A stretch of 64,000 nt of DNA, taken from NCBI RefSeq assembly GCF_050948215.1, contig NW_027488701.1, positions 496,001 to 560,000 of the forward strand, given 5' to 3'. Origin of the DNA: Halictus rubicundus (Eukaryota; Arthropoda; Insecta; Hymenoptera; Halictidae). The position numbers were made by a program, and so were the translations under genes. The notes beneath the pieces are model-generated. The model was not told the DNA's origin and searched no databases. It worked only from the letters and a program-made list of their open reading frames with translations. Shown piece by piece: positions 1 through 10,736 of the stretch (positions within the stretch are counted from its first letter, which is position 1; each line of letters opens with the position of its first letter).

Positions 1-319
1 ATCAGCGACTGCAAACTTGCGAGGGATCTCCAAGAATCAGCGACTCGATAAATTAATATTATTATAAAGCGAAACACTTGTAAGCCCTCTAGCTTATGCG
101 CTATACAAAATCCCTGCTTGTAAAGTAAAGTCAAACTTCGAATATCTGATTCAGCACCTAATTCTGAATAAATCGATAATTTTGTTGTTTTTTAAAAATA
201 CGGATACAACTTATTTAATCAATCCTCAATTTCCCGAATCGTAGCCGATGAATGCAGGTAGGTTCAAAACTGCGACTTATCCCCAAAAAATTATAATCCG
301 CCCCACCTGGGACATAACA
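1..319 (+). mobile_element. LTR-A, 3' part (window-truncated)
   Basis: Ends with CATAACA at 319, followed five bases later by a primer binding site. Similar throughout, at perhaps 75% by eye, to the 3' part of LTR-B at 1437-2299, so the two are related but not identical LTRs. The full-length mirror copy is at 33482-34315. Confidence 0.8.
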
Positions 320-324
320 AAAAT

Positions 325-342
325 TGGTGACAGCGGTGGGAT
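325..342 (+). other. Primer binding site, tRNA-Leu type
   Basis: TGGTGACAGCGGTGGGAT lies just after LTR-A. Apart from one base it is the complement of a eukaryotic tRNA-Leu 3' end with CCA (from memory: ATCCCACCGCTGCCA plus CCA). The mirror site is at 33459-33476 on the minus strand. This supports LTR-A as a 5' LTR of a Ty3/Gypsy-type element. Confidence 0.7.
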
Positions 343-350
343 AAAGCGCA

Positions 351-629
351 GTGACAAAGACCTTTGATCAACAAAATATTAGAAAGTTTTGGAAAGAACC
401 TTCAATATATGAGTATGTATATCGGAAAATTAGTCCAGAGAAGCTGCTATCAATCCTCAGCACATCAACTTGTATGGGTAAACCAGTGATAAATTACATC
501 AGAAACCCTGATATCCCAGAGACCAACTATATAAAATCGATGAAGGTAATAGCGGGACAAAGGATCAATTCAGAAAGACAACAATGCCTGTCCCAAGGCC
601 GAATTATCGCCCAGAGGAAGAGGTGTTAG
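351..629 (+). CDS. Small ORF after the primer binding site, unidentified
   Basis: A 92-codon ORF starting nine bases after the primer binding site, in the position where gag begins in LTR elements. The N-terminal part (TFDQQNIRKFW...) is not one I recognise, and no zinc knuckle or protease motif is present. It may be a gag remnant. The first AUG-like codon and frame are uncertain. The mirror copy differs by one residue (Cys versus Ser near residue 78). Confidence 0.35.
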   Translation: MTKTFDQQNIRKFWKEPSIYEYVYRKISPEKLLSILSTSTCMGKPVINYIRNPDIPETNYIKSMKVIAGQRINSERQQCLSQGRIIAQRKRC

Positions 630-1278
630 AAGAATTCTACGGGCCTATAGATGGGATAGTACCGACCCACTATCCAGAAACATACCGGAACCTCCTGAAT
701 CTGTACTGTGTCGTCGCACCACGACAAGAGACGTCCTATATACCTCACTGAAATAGGATATGTCGTGCGTGTTATGGCCGCCTGATCAGAAGGGAACAAT
801 GGTATTGTGAAGAAGGAGGCTGGCACATCTTGTGTCAGCTAGATCCAGCCCAAACCTACTCCAAATATGGACTGCCCGCCGGGAATTTTCCGGACCGAGA
901 CGTACGGAGGAGACGTATGGACTACCGCCCCGAAGAGGAGGTATTGGAGGAATTTTATGGGCCGATAGATGGGGTAATACCACACCATTACCCTGAAACG
1001 TACCGGAATCTTCTAAATTTATACTGCGTGTGTACATCACAGCAAGAAGCATCGTACGTGTACCACCAAAATAGGATATGCCGGACATGTTATGGCCGCC
1101 TAACCCCAAGAGAGCACTGGTACTACGAGCAAGGGGCTGGCACATCGTGTGTCAGCTGAACCCGGCCCACACCTACTCCAAATGCCAAGACTGCGGTCGG
1201 CAACTAGGAAGGGTCCGTCAGGCATGGGAGTGCACGGAATGCATCGAAGAGAACTTCGAAATGAACGTGGACGAGTGA
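584..1278 (+). pseudogene. Cys-rich zinc-binding-like protein with internal tandem duplication
   Basis: Two homologous units, about 590-838 and 916-1187, each encode YRPEEEVLEEFYGPIDG, then HYPETYRNLLNLYC, then NRIC-R-x-CYGRL, then WHI-CQL. The second unit continues to KCQDCGRQL and WECTEC, giving at least three CxxC pairs typical of zinc ribbons or fingers. The frame from the ATG at 584 is broken by TGA at 749-751 (the second unit has CAA there) and by a frameshift near 1130-1140, after which the C-terminus is read in another frame to 1278. I do not recognise the family. It sits between two LTRs where gag-pol would be expected. It could be a cargo gene or an unusual nucleocapsid. Confidence 0.5.
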
Positions 1279-1436
1279 TGACCTGATCCACACTGGCTAC
1301 GCCCAAGAAGTAGTCACCCGATGGTGACAAGCGCACCCACACCATGTACACATTTTTTTTCTTCTCATCCCATTACATTTGGATCCTTCAGTGCAGGAAT
1401 ATTAGCAGTCCTTATAATCCTCAAATTTATAAAGGT

Positions 1437-2299
1437 GTCACGTCCGGTGGTTCGACCGCCAACGAATAAACCCTCAGATGAAGAATTATTATGAATTATT
1501 ATGGACATCCGATGATGTCGCGCGAGGAGAAGTAAAAATAGGATTAAGATATATGTTAAAAATTCTACGCAGTAAGGTAGCACGAGAAACGTATCCAACT
1601 TATCTTCCTGCAAGACACGCAGATGAAGATCAGTTTTCACCCTGAGAAGAAACAGGAAAGGTGTCCAATTATGCCAAATTATAAGAAAAGACGCCGACTT
1701 CATGGTAAAAAGATCCTGTCGGCATACAGCTGACTAGTCAGGAGACATCAAGAAGATAAAAAGATGCAAGGTAGAGACTCCTGTGCCAGCATCTTTGAAA
1801 AACAAAGGACTGTCCATCTCATAAAAAGGGGGACCAACTCCTCAAATTCAGTTATAAACAGTCAGTCGGTCAGACAATCGTGAACAATCAGTTATTCAGT
1901 CATAGTCAATAGTCCAGTAACCTCTTTTGAAGTTAAAATAGTTCATTCAGTTGTTTCGCGACAAACCGTTTCAAAGACCAGTGTCAGCAGTCGGAGTATA
2001 TTGTAACCGAATTCGAACCCGTGATCACGGTAATATTAATATTATTATTATTATTATCAAACTATTTATAAGCACTCCAGTATATGCGCTATATAAACCA
2101 TATTTGTAAAATCAAATTTGTAATCTCTGATTCAGAACCACACTTTGAATAAATCAATAATATTGTTGTTTTCAAAATAAGGGTACAAAGTTATTTAAAC
2201 GATCCTCAATTTCCCGAACCATAGCCGGTGTATGCAGGTAGGTTTGAAACTGCGTCCTATCCTCTTAAAATCGTAATTCATCCCACTCGGGACGTAACA
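1437..2299 (+). mobile_element. LTR-B, complete (863 bp)
   Basis: Begins TGTCACGTCC and ends GGGACGTAACA, so the ends are short inverted repeats. Contains AATAAA-type signals and a (TTA)n stretch near 2040. Positioned as the 3' LTR of the block starting at LTR-A, but it is clearly diverged from LTR-A. It abuts a hAT transposase remnant directly at 2300. No matching target duplication is seen between the far sides of LTR-A and LTR-B. Confidence 0.8.
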
Positions 2300-2448
2300 C
2301 TATCAAAGCTTGCAAAGGAGTATCTTTGTGTTATGGCAACATCTGTTCCTTCCGAAAGAGTATTCTCAAAGACTGGCGAAATAATTAGTAAAAAAAAGAA
2401 ATAGATTAAAAGACAATATAGTGAATAAAATATTGCTTCTTAATATGT
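2300..2448 (+). pseudogene. hAT transposase C-terminal (dimerisation) remnant
   Basis: The frame after LTR-B reads KLAKEYLCVMATSVPSERVF then SKTGEIISKKKK, a typical hAT C-terminal dimerisation motif. It then shifts frame in an A-run to RLKDNIVNKILLLNMYK, the expected continuation. The upstream catalytic part is absent, and the LTR occupies that side. Non-functional. Confidence 0.75.
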
Positions 2449-2759
2449 ACAAAATAAATCCTTTATTATGTCTATTTCGTACATATTCGCTTTATCTACG
2501 TTTTTTTCTTGCCGAAATGTTCCAGTATTTCCACTCGCGGCATTTCTATACTCATGTCAGGTCCGAAATCACAGTCAAATTTAAAGCATCGAGATATTTG
2601 AAGGAATCATTTGGCAATCGATACATATAGTATAGAAACAGCTTATAGTGATCAGGAATAAATAACTTCTGTGAATTTGATTGCAAAGTGGAAGAACATT
2701 GACCCCTTCGACTCGATACTTTCACAGGGTGTATTAAAGAAAGTTTGTTGTGCATTGTA

Positions 2760-2940
2760 GGTATTAACGAAAGAACCCTCCCCCGCCCTAAAGAACAAAG
2801 TCGGTCATTCAAAATAGGCAGAATTTTTCATCAAAATAGGCAGTTTTTTGCAAATATCTCGGAAAATCAAGATACCGCAGTACTGTGCGGACTAATGGCC
2901 TGTTTTTGGGCACTTCTCGTAATTTGGTTATTAATGTGTA
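2760..2940. repeat. Dispersed repeat R2
   Basis: Contains AAGAACAAA, CGGTCATTCAAAATAGGCAG, a TGCGGAC segment and TACGAGAAGTGC-type ends (here reverse complemented). Related copies lie at 5345-5520, 8310-8455, 36063-36250, 46622-46820 and 47715-47910 plus mirrors. It always neighbours the exon-like modules, so it is probably part of the same larger unclassified element. Confidence 0.7.
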
Positions 2941-2950
2941 TATATATATA

Positions 2951-4500
2951 TAAGGCGCTAAAACTCAAGGAACGTAAAGAATATATTTCGCAGAAGTTAT
3001 AAGGGAATAGCAATCCCTAAGACCCGTATCCTATAAATTCCAAATTCAAGAAAACAAAATCTATTCAAATTAAAACATTGATAAAGAAATAATGAGGAAA
3101 TACCTGCAAAATTACTTCTTAACCGTTGAAAAGGAAACATGAGACCCTGGGGTGACCGAGGAACCAGTGCGTGAGGTAAAGAGCGAACCAGCACTGCATC
3201 CGTTGGCGAACCTCACCCATTTGAAAACACTGGAAATAAGTAATAACATGTATCACTCAATGAATACATATATAGAAACAACTTATAGTGATCATGAATA
3301 AATAACTTCTGTGAATTTGATTGCAAAGTGAAAAAACATTGACCACTTCGACTCAATAATTTCATACCTCCATCATATATTAATGTATATATATATAAGG
3401 CGCTAAAACTCATGGAACGTAAAGAATATATTTCGCAGAAGTTATAAGGGAATAGCAATCCCTAAGACCCGTATCCTATAAATTCCAAATTCAAGAAAAC
3501 AAAATCTATTCAAATTAAAACATTGATAAAGAAATAATGAGGAAATACCTGCAAAATTACTTCTTAACCGTTGAAAACGAAACATGAGGCCCTGGGGTGA
3601 CCGAGGAACCAGTGCGTGAGGTAAAGAGCGAACCAGCATTGCATCCGTTGGCCAACCTCACCCATTTGAAAACACTGGAAATAAATAATAACATGTATCC
3701 AACGGCAGAAGGTGAAGTTTCCAAGCTACTACACGCGGTAAGGAAAATAAATTGTAGGGACAACTTGAGAATAAATGAAGGGATCGTTTGCGGTGCAATT
3801 AGAAATTGTCTCTACCTGAAATACTTGCACTTGTGAAGACTTCATTCAACGTTGATGAACTCAATGGATACATATACAATAGTATATCATGAATAAATTT
3901 CTTCTGTGAATTTGATTGCAAAGTGAAAAAACATTGACCACTTCGACTCAATAATTTCATACCTCCCTTCATATATTAATGTATATATATATAAGGCGCT
4001 AAAACTCATGGAACATAAAGAATATATTTCGCAGAAGTTATAAGGGAATAGCAATCCCTAAGACCCGTATCCTATAAATTCCAAATTCAAGAAAACAAAA
4101 TCTAGAAATAATGAGGAAATACCTGCAAAATTACTTCTTAACCGTTGAAAACGAAACATGAGGCCCTGGGGTGACCGAGGAACCAGTGCGTGAGGTAAAG
4201 AGCGAACCAGCATTGCATCCGTTGGCCAACCTCACCCATTTGAAAACACTGGAAATAAATAATAACATGTATCCAACGGCAGAAGGTGAAGTTTCCAAGC
4301 TACTACACGCGGTAAGGAAAATAAATTGTAGGGACAACTTGAGAATAAATGAAGGGATCGTTTGCGGTGCAATTAGAAATTGTCTCTACCTGAAATACTT
4401 GCACTTGTGAAGACTTCATTCAACGTTGATGAACTCAATGGATACATATACAATAGTATATCATGAATAAATTTCTTCTGTGAATTTGATTGCAAAGTTC
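2951..4500 (-). repeat. Tandem array of exon-like modules (three units)
   Basis: Three units begin at GGCGCTAAAACTCA at 2954, 3399 and 3995. Each carries, on the minus strand, a segment bordered by TTATTTCCAG and TTTTGCAGGTATTT, resembling a 3' splice site, an exon and a 5' splice site. The second and third units carry an extra segment of about 190 bp (CCAACGGCAGAAGG onward) that the first lacks. No minus-strand frame stays open through the exon-like part; a plus-strand reading encodes TEEPVREVKSEPALHPLANL but has no ATG. The P1 right arm has only one unit here (30294-30830). Confidence 0.7.
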
Positions 4501-4564
4501 AAGAACATTGACCCCATCGACTCAATAATTTCATAGGGTGGATAATAAAAATTCCCTTGTAGAT

Positions 4565-5340
4565 TGTTATGACACACAGCCATTTCCGAGGAAAGACCAT
4601 TAGACCTCGGGATACTTTTACAAGGGTCTCGAGAAGGCCTAAGCATTTTTTATATACACGTTACCAGTTAAGGCCTAATCGTCACGGGTTAGGCATCCGC
4701 GTAGTGCGTGAGGGTTAGAGACCCTAAGGCAGACCCCTTGGGCCATCAGTTTGGGGACCCCTAATAAACATAGTTGCCAGATGACTGGAACAAAGTGACT
4801 CTTCTGCCAAGTCCTTGGAAAATCTAGCTTTTCCAAGGAAGCATTGTTCCCAAACTCGATGGTCCTCGCCCTCATGGGACAAGGGGGTAATAAACCATAG
4901 GCACGTGCTGGCCACTTGGGCCCTTTTTTTCGTCACGCTGCTCTGGGGTCTGGCAATCGTCACGTGCTGGTCTAGGCACTTTCTCTACGCGTTTGACTTG
5001 GGGTGGGGACTTCCTCCACCACCAACAGGGGTTGCATACAAATGACTCCTCCCTCAAGTCAATCAGCAAGTGAGATTTCTTTCCCCCAAAAATGGGACCA
5101 TCTCCCACTCTTCTCCAAAGTCACCACCGAGGTGAAGAGCGAGCTGACCCCAGAGCAGAAATTAGATACAAACTTGTTCTCAAAGGAAACCGAATAATCA
5201 CCAGTCCGAATGTAAACTGTATATAGTCATTGTTCTAATAAACCAAAGTTGTTATTGCAAAGGAAGGTGTCGGGTCATTAATTCGACAAAATAACACGCA
5301 GAACCTCTCCTACAATTGCGAGAAACTGCACGACATAACA
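4565..5340 (+). mobile_element. Solo LTR-C (776 bp), TSD TAGAT
   Basis: Starts TGTTATGACACAC and ends CGACATAACA, with five-base duplications TAGAT at 4560-4564 and 5341-5345. A paralogous empty site near 8290-8325 reads straight through, confirming the borders. An AATAAA is at about 5239. Both ends carry TGTTATG/CATAACA, as in the other LTRs of the window, but the body differs. The 5-bp TSD fits BEL/Pao or some Gypsy elements. Mirror copy at 29450-30225. Confidence 0.85.
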
Positions 5341-5344
5341 TAGA

Positions 5345-5520
5345 TTTTAATGAAAGAACTCTCCTCCATCCTAAAGAACAAATTCGGTCATTGAAAATAG
5401 GCAGAATTCGCAATGGAGACTCTGACAGTTTTTTGCAAATATCTCAGAAAATAAAGAGACCTCCGTACAGTGCGGACAAATGGTCCGTCTTCGGGCACTT
5501 CTCGTAATTTGGTTATTAAT
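5345..5520. repeat. Dispersed repeat R2, copy interrupted by LTR-C
   Basis: The continuation of the repeat split by LTR-C (left half before 4560). Contains GAACAAATTCGGTCATT and the TGCGGAC segment. It differs from other copies by a 12-17 base insertion near 5412. Confidence 0.65.
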
Positions 5521-5540
5521 GTATATATTAATGTACAATA

Positions 5541-7260
5541 ACCAGCAAAACTGAGTCTACACTATTTGAAGCAACATAACTTTTTAAAAATTAGATCAAA
5601 TGACTTGAATTTTATTGAGAAGTTAGAAGGATTAGTTTATTAGACGAGGTGTAGGAAGGAATGGGAAGAGGTGGAAAGGTTGCAGGAGAGGTTTCTGAGG
5701 TGGGTCCTAGGAGTAGAGAGGTACGCACCGCGGTATATGGTGCGGTAACAGCTGCAGAGGGAGTTGTTGAGAGGGAGGGCGGGGTTGAGGGCATGGGGGT
5801 ACCAGAAGAAGTTGAGGGTGGAAAAAGGGGGGGAGCTAGCTAGGTTGTGCTGGGAGCAGGGAAGAGGAAGGGGCAGAAGGGGAGGGGAGGTAGTAGGGTG
5901 GGTGAAGGAGTGACGGCGTTTTTGGGAAGAGAGGGGCTGGACAGCGGAGGAGGCGGAGGAGATGATGGAGGAGAGGATAGAGGCAGTGAGTGAGGAGATA
6001 GTGAAAGGGGAAAAGAAGAAGCAACAGGGGAGAGATGGGAAAAGATAGGAAGCGCAAGGTACAACATGTGGTACGGGAGGGTGAAGGGAGAGCGGATACC
6101 GGGGTATCTGAAGAAAGGCTGGGGAGAGAGCAGGTGGCAAAGGGTGGCCAGGTACAGGTTGGGAAACGAGATGAGAGGTGGAAAGTATTGGTTGGAGGAG
6201 GAGAAGAAAGTATGTAAGGTCTGTGGGTGAGAGGAGGAAACGTGGGAACATGTGTGGGAAATGTGTAAGGGAGGGTTGAGGGGAGTGGTTGGCAGGGGAT
6301 GGTGGGGAAGTATTAGGGGATGAAGGAGGAGAGGAATGGATGAGGAAGGTGGATGAATGGAGGAAGAGCAGGAATGGAGAGATATGGGAGATGAAGTAAA
6401 TGGAGAGAATGCATAGGAATGGAGTGAAAGAGAGAGCAGCCGAAAGAGGAGGTCCAGGAGGCATGGGAAGGATGGGTGAGGTGCAGGGAGGGGAGAGAGC
6501 AGAGAAGCATGTATGTGTGGGACAGGGAAAAATAATAACGCGGCGGATATTAGTGAAAGATCGTTCTCTCTCTCTATGGCGTGTTTTTAGGACACGTTTA
6601 ATTAAGTTAGGGTAAGTTAGGATAAGTTTAAGGTTAAGATTGGGGTAAGAGGGAGATGTAATTAAAATTGTAACCCCGAGGGGAATCAATAATTGATATA
6701 TATATTAGACGAGGTGTACAAAATTTTTGAAAAAAATTTTAATTGGTCGGAATCGCAAAAGAAATAGTAAAAGTTGGTTTTTTCAGCTTTTTTATCAGAG
6801 CCTGTATTGAAAATTTAAGGAATGTATTTGATTTGCTCGAATAAATTATATCTACGCTTAAAATTTCACAGATATTGGTTAATTCGATTACGAGTTATAA
6901 ACGATTAAAAGTGTGGTTTTAAGTCGAAAATCATGAAAAACGGCAATTTTTCCACTTTTAAGCGTTTATAACTCGTAAACGAATTAACCAATATCGGTGA
7001 AATTTTCAGCATGGATGTAATTTACTCAAGCGAATCAAACACATTTTTTAAATTTTGAATACAGGCTCAGATAAAAAAGCTAAAAAAACCAACTGTTACT
7101 ATTTCTTTTGCGATTCCGACCAATTCAAACTTTTTTCAAAAATTTTTTACACCTCGTCTAACAAACTAAACCTTCCAACTTCTCAATAAAATTCAAGTCA
7201 TTTGATCAGATTTTTAAAAAGTTATGTTGGCTCAAATAGTGTAGACTCAGTTTTGCTGGT
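5541..7260. mobile_element. Foldback MITE with TA target duplication, split by a LINE
   Basis: Terminal inverted repeats start ACCAGCAAAACTGAGTCTAC and end with its reverse complement, flanked by TA on both sides (5539-5540 and 7261-7262). Without the LINE insert at 5654-6702 and the extra target copy, the element is about 655 bp. Its two arms pair almost end to end, with the axis near 6935. TA duplication suggests mobilisation by Tc1/mariner-type transposases. No transposase ORF. Mirror copy at 27530-29249. Confidence 0.85.
5654..6702 (+). pseudogene. 5'-truncated LINE 3' end with RT C-terminal domain
   Basis: Read on the plus strand with two frames, this is the C-terminal part of a non-LTR retrotransposon protein: RLQERFLRWVLGVERYAPRY, LRAWGYQKKL, then (after a frameshift near 6045) RYNMWYGRVKGERIPGYLKK, SRWQRVARYRLGNE, and a zinc-knuckle-like CKVCG-EEETWEHVWEMC. 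Several in-frame stops (for example within the C-x-x-C-G segment) make it non-coding. The 3' end is a short AT repeat. Target duplications TATTAGACGAGGTGTA flank it at 5638-5653 and 6703-6718. This domain is like one I recall from ant LINEs. The long open frame on the minus strand here is an antisense by-product of purine-rich coding DNA. Confidence 0.8.
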
Positions 7261-7267
7261 TAGTGTA

Positions 7268-8240
7268 TGTATATAAAGCGAGAAAACTCAAGGAACGTAA
7301 AGAATATATTTCGCAGAAGTTACAAGGGAATAGCAATCCCTAAGACCCATATCCTATAAATTCCAAATTCAAGGTAACAAGATCTATTCAAATTAAAACA
7401 TTAATAAAGAAATAATGAGAAAATACCTGTGAAATTTCTTCTTAACTGTTGAAAACAAAACACGAGGCCCTGGGGTGACCGAGGAACCAGTCAGTGAGGT
7501 GAACAGCGAACCCACATTGCATCCAATGGCCGGCCTCACACTTGAAAACACTGAAAATAAATAATAACATGTATTCAACGGCAGAAGGTAAAGTTTTTAA
7601 GCTACTACACGCGGTAAGGAAAATAAATTATAGGGACAACCTGAGAATAAATGAAGGGATCGTTTGCGGTGCGATTAGAAATTGTCTCTACCTGAAATAC
7701 ATCCACTTGTGCACTTCATTCAACGTTTATAAACTCAATGAATAGATATATAGAAACAACTTATAGTGATCATGTATAAATAACTTCTGTGAATATGATT
7801 GCAAAGTGAAAAAACATTGACCACTTCGACTCGATAATTTCATACCTCCCTTCATATATTAATGTATATATATATAAGGCGCTAAAACTCATGGAACCTA
7901 AAGAATATATTTCGCAGAAGTTATAAGGGAATAGCAATCCCTAAGACCCGTATCCTATAAATTCCAAATTCAAGAAAACAAAATCTATTCAAATTAAAAC
8001 ATTGATAAAGAAATAATGAGGAAATACCTGCAAAATTACTTCTTAACCGTTGAAAAGGAAACATGAGACCCTGGGGTGACCGAGGAACCAGTGCGTGAGG
8101 TAAAGAGCGAACCAGCATTGCATCCGTTGGCCAACCTCACCCATTTGAAAACACTGGAAATAAATAATAACATGTATCACTCAATGAATACATATATAGA
8201 AACAACTTATAGTGATCATGAATAAATAACTTCTGTGAAT
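7268..8240 (-). repeat. Exon-like modules, two diverged units
   Basis: Units begin near 7276 and 7878. The first retains the extra CAACGGCAGAAGG segment and is more diverged (for example AGTCAGTGAGGTGAACAGC instead of GTGCGTGAGGTAAAGAGC). The second resembles the short unit at 2954. Mirror block at 26548-27522. Confidence 0.65.
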
Positions 8241-8309
8241 TTGATTGCAAAATGGGAGAACATCGACTCGATAATTTCATAGGGTGGATAATAAAAATCT
8301 CCTTGTACA

Positions 8310-8455
8310 TTTTAACCAAAGAACCCTCCCGCGCCCTAAAGAACAAATTCGGTCATTCAAAATAGGCAGAAGTTTACATCAAAATAGACAGTTTTTGCAA
8401 ATATCTCGGAAAATAAAGAGACCGCCGTACTGTGCGGACAAATGGCCTGTTTTCG
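8310..8455. repeat. Dispersed repeat R2, third P1 copy
   Basis: Same repeat as at 2760-2940, ending where the GC-rich promoter-like segment begins. Mirror at 26333-26478. Confidence 0.6.
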
Positions 8456-8503
8456 GGAAAACTTATCAAAATGTATACTCCAAACCTAATCGCCATAATA
8501 CGT

Positions 8504-8800
8504 ACTTACAACACACGGCACTGACACGAATGGCTGCTCTGAAGTGAATACTGGCCGACGCTTGCGAGCGAATGTTCGATGGCATTCCTTCGACCGCCTT
8601 CGGAACCGATCTTCGCTTCTTTCTCTGCAGCTTCCCGTGGACCGTCGCCGCGCCGCCGCGTATACAATGTATGTTGGCGGTTCGTCGGCGTGCTTGCCGC
8701 TGCGCGATGCCCAGGCTGCCACATGTCCATTTTCATCTGTCTTTTTCGGCGGTTTATTTGACTTCGAATAATTTCCGGAGGCGCGTTCGAATGCTGTAAC
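8504..8800 (-). promoter_or_regulatory. GC-rich promoter/first-exon-like segment with splice donor
   Basis: A CpG-rich island in AT-rich surroundings. On the minus strand it ends in a strong donor GTAAGTACGTATTAT (GT at 8508-8509). A related sequence around the same donor occurs at 46150-46230. The upstream part (around TACAATGTATGTTGGCGG at 8666) is shared with 35900-36030. The minus strand has overlapping open frames of 121-139 codons, with no recognisable domain. Could be an orphan promoter plus first exon carried by a repeat. Function unknown. Confidence 0.4.
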
Positions 8801-8909
8801 GAGGACAGAGCAGTCAAAGACTGGCGCGCGCGTTGCAATGTATGTGGTTGTATCGCCCAATGACAAAGCAAGGATCAAATAAAACTCTAGTCTATATATA
8901 GACACTTAT

Positions 8910-10555
8910 GAATCGTAGTTCTTTTTAGACCTTTGAAATTTTGAATCATTTCATTTTTGGTTTAATTTAGCTTCACACATGAATTTATTGACTCTGTTGT
9001 AAACATTTATTTCATAATAAAAAAAGAGAGACCGAGGTGTGTGCATGAATAATAGTGGTAAAGTATTTTTAAGTTATAACATTCGCAAAACATCGTATCC
9101 GGACCTAATCTAATCATACATTATCATTATTAGGATCATACTCTTATGCAAATGCACGTAGACTTTTTGACAGTGATACTGAAATAAATGTAATGTAACA
9201 ATTACAATTTTTATTCTGTTATAACGTCTGACACCTGATCGTTCCATACTCCGGGTAAAAAAAAACATGTCCACTTAGGACCCTCCTCCCTATAAATATC
9301 CAACATTTAATAAAATTGAAAGATTCCCTTTTCAGTTCCTTTCTTATTCGTTATCCAACACGCCGGTGTTTCCATCTCGTATTCATCAGTCAGCTACACA
9401 TCTGTAGGTAATACCATACCACAGACGAGGTATAGGAGTAGACCAATCACCCAATGTATTATTCTGTCTCACGCTCGGGGGGCTCTAGAGCCCCCGTACT
9501 ATTCCGTGTCACATCCTACCGTATCATCCAGAACTAATATTGTGGAACCGATATTCTACAATGGCGCTGTTGCTGATATAATTTTAAATCTCATGTCGAG
9601 GATTCATATGATGAATGAAACAAAAGAATGTTGTTTCCTCTTAATTCCATTACGGCTGACACGCGAGTGCATCGAAGGAGACGTAATGTAATAATAATAA
9701 TAACGTAACGTCTCCGGCTGAGAATATTTTGGTCCCGGATCGAATCCCGCATGGAACGATTTTTTTTTCGTTAAACACTTTTTTCTTGTTCTTTCTACTA
9801 CATCAGTCGTCTTCCCTGTGCAATTACAACTACAACAGTGTAATAACATAATTATAAAAAATTAAATTAGTTCAATATTAGCCAAAAGTAAGAATGTAGT
9901 TTAAATTTAATTAAATAAAATACGACGTTGATATCATTAATTTCATTTGACTATTTAATAGCTACTTATTCAATGTACTTCTGATATTGCTTTTCATTCG
10001 CAGCATATATATTCTAATAAATTTAATTATTTGGGATTGATAAAAGATTGAACAACAATATTTATAATAACTAGTTTTGAACATTTTTTAAGGGTAATTA
10101 AATTTAAAAAACAAAAAGAATGATTTAAAAATACAAAATATATTTCAGTATATACCATTAAACCCGATTCTTTTTAATTTTTTCAGTTTAAATTTTACTT
10201 TGGTATTGTTCCGTCACAAGACAAAACAAATATTTCAATATAACCAAACATCTGGGTGGCAGACTTCGGCCTACCTCCAGTTTATCATGTTTGTAATGCA
10301 CTAGCATTTATGGTAGCGGCCCGGGACAAAATTTACAACACTTTACCGGGCGCAGGTTTATAACGCCTTTCCGGACCCATCGAGTGAGGGTACCGCGCGT
10401 CCACCTCGGCACAAGGTTACCCTCCCTTTGGCAATGGTAGGCGCCAACGAAGATCAATGACAATGATTGACCAATCACGAACAAATTAGAAGACAGAGAT
10501 TCTTAGACCCCACCCACACCGAGATTAGCTGCAAGGAGTGAAGAGACGACAAGAC
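8910..10555. other. AT-rich DNA without a gene
   Basis: No supported ORF. Contains a perfect 18-bp palindrome GGGGGCTCTAGAGCCCCC near 9475-9492. It also contains a tRNA-B-box-like stretch GGATCGAATCC at about 9736, next to CGTCTCCGGCTGAGAAT; that stretch recurs inverted at 12712-12732, so it is part of a repeat pair 3 kb apart. A 21-bp motif around GAGTAGACCAATCACC at 9436 recurs at 13751. Confidence 0.5.
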
Positions 10556-10736
10556 CAGTCAACCAACTAGCCTCAAATAAACAAGTATTCCTCCGAGCAA
10601 CCGTAGAGTCGTAGTCCACCAGAGCAGCAGCGGTCGTAGTATCCGCGTATTTCTTTTTATTTCTTCGGTTCTGTTAACGTCAGAGTCGATAGTGCAAACC
10701 GACACGGACAAGAGTGTCCCTTGCACTGCATTCCAG

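Noticed and set aside
1..2299. Simple intact LTR retrotransposon from LTR-A to LTR-B
   Set aside because: The LTRs are diverged, no pol is present and the outer flanks share no target duplication, so it is not one clean element.
3597..3836. 79-codon ORF with VREVKSEPALHPLANL as a gene
   Set aside because: No ATG, with an in-frame stop just upstream. It is part of a repeated module whose splice-like borders face the other strand.
2951..4500. CRISPR array
   Set aside because: Repeat units are hundreds of bases long, nested with transposons, in eukaryotic DNA; no short regular repeats with unique spacers.
5640..6689. 349-codon minus-strand ORF as a protein-coding gene
   Set aside because: Low-complexity Ser/Pro/Leu composition. 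The opposite strand encodes recognisable LINE RT C-terminal motifs, so this frame is an antisense by-product. The same holds for 28101-29150.
8486..8905. 139-codon ORF in the CpG-rich segment
   Set aside because: Three frames on two strands are open simultaneously, as expected for CpG-rich DNA. No domain seen.
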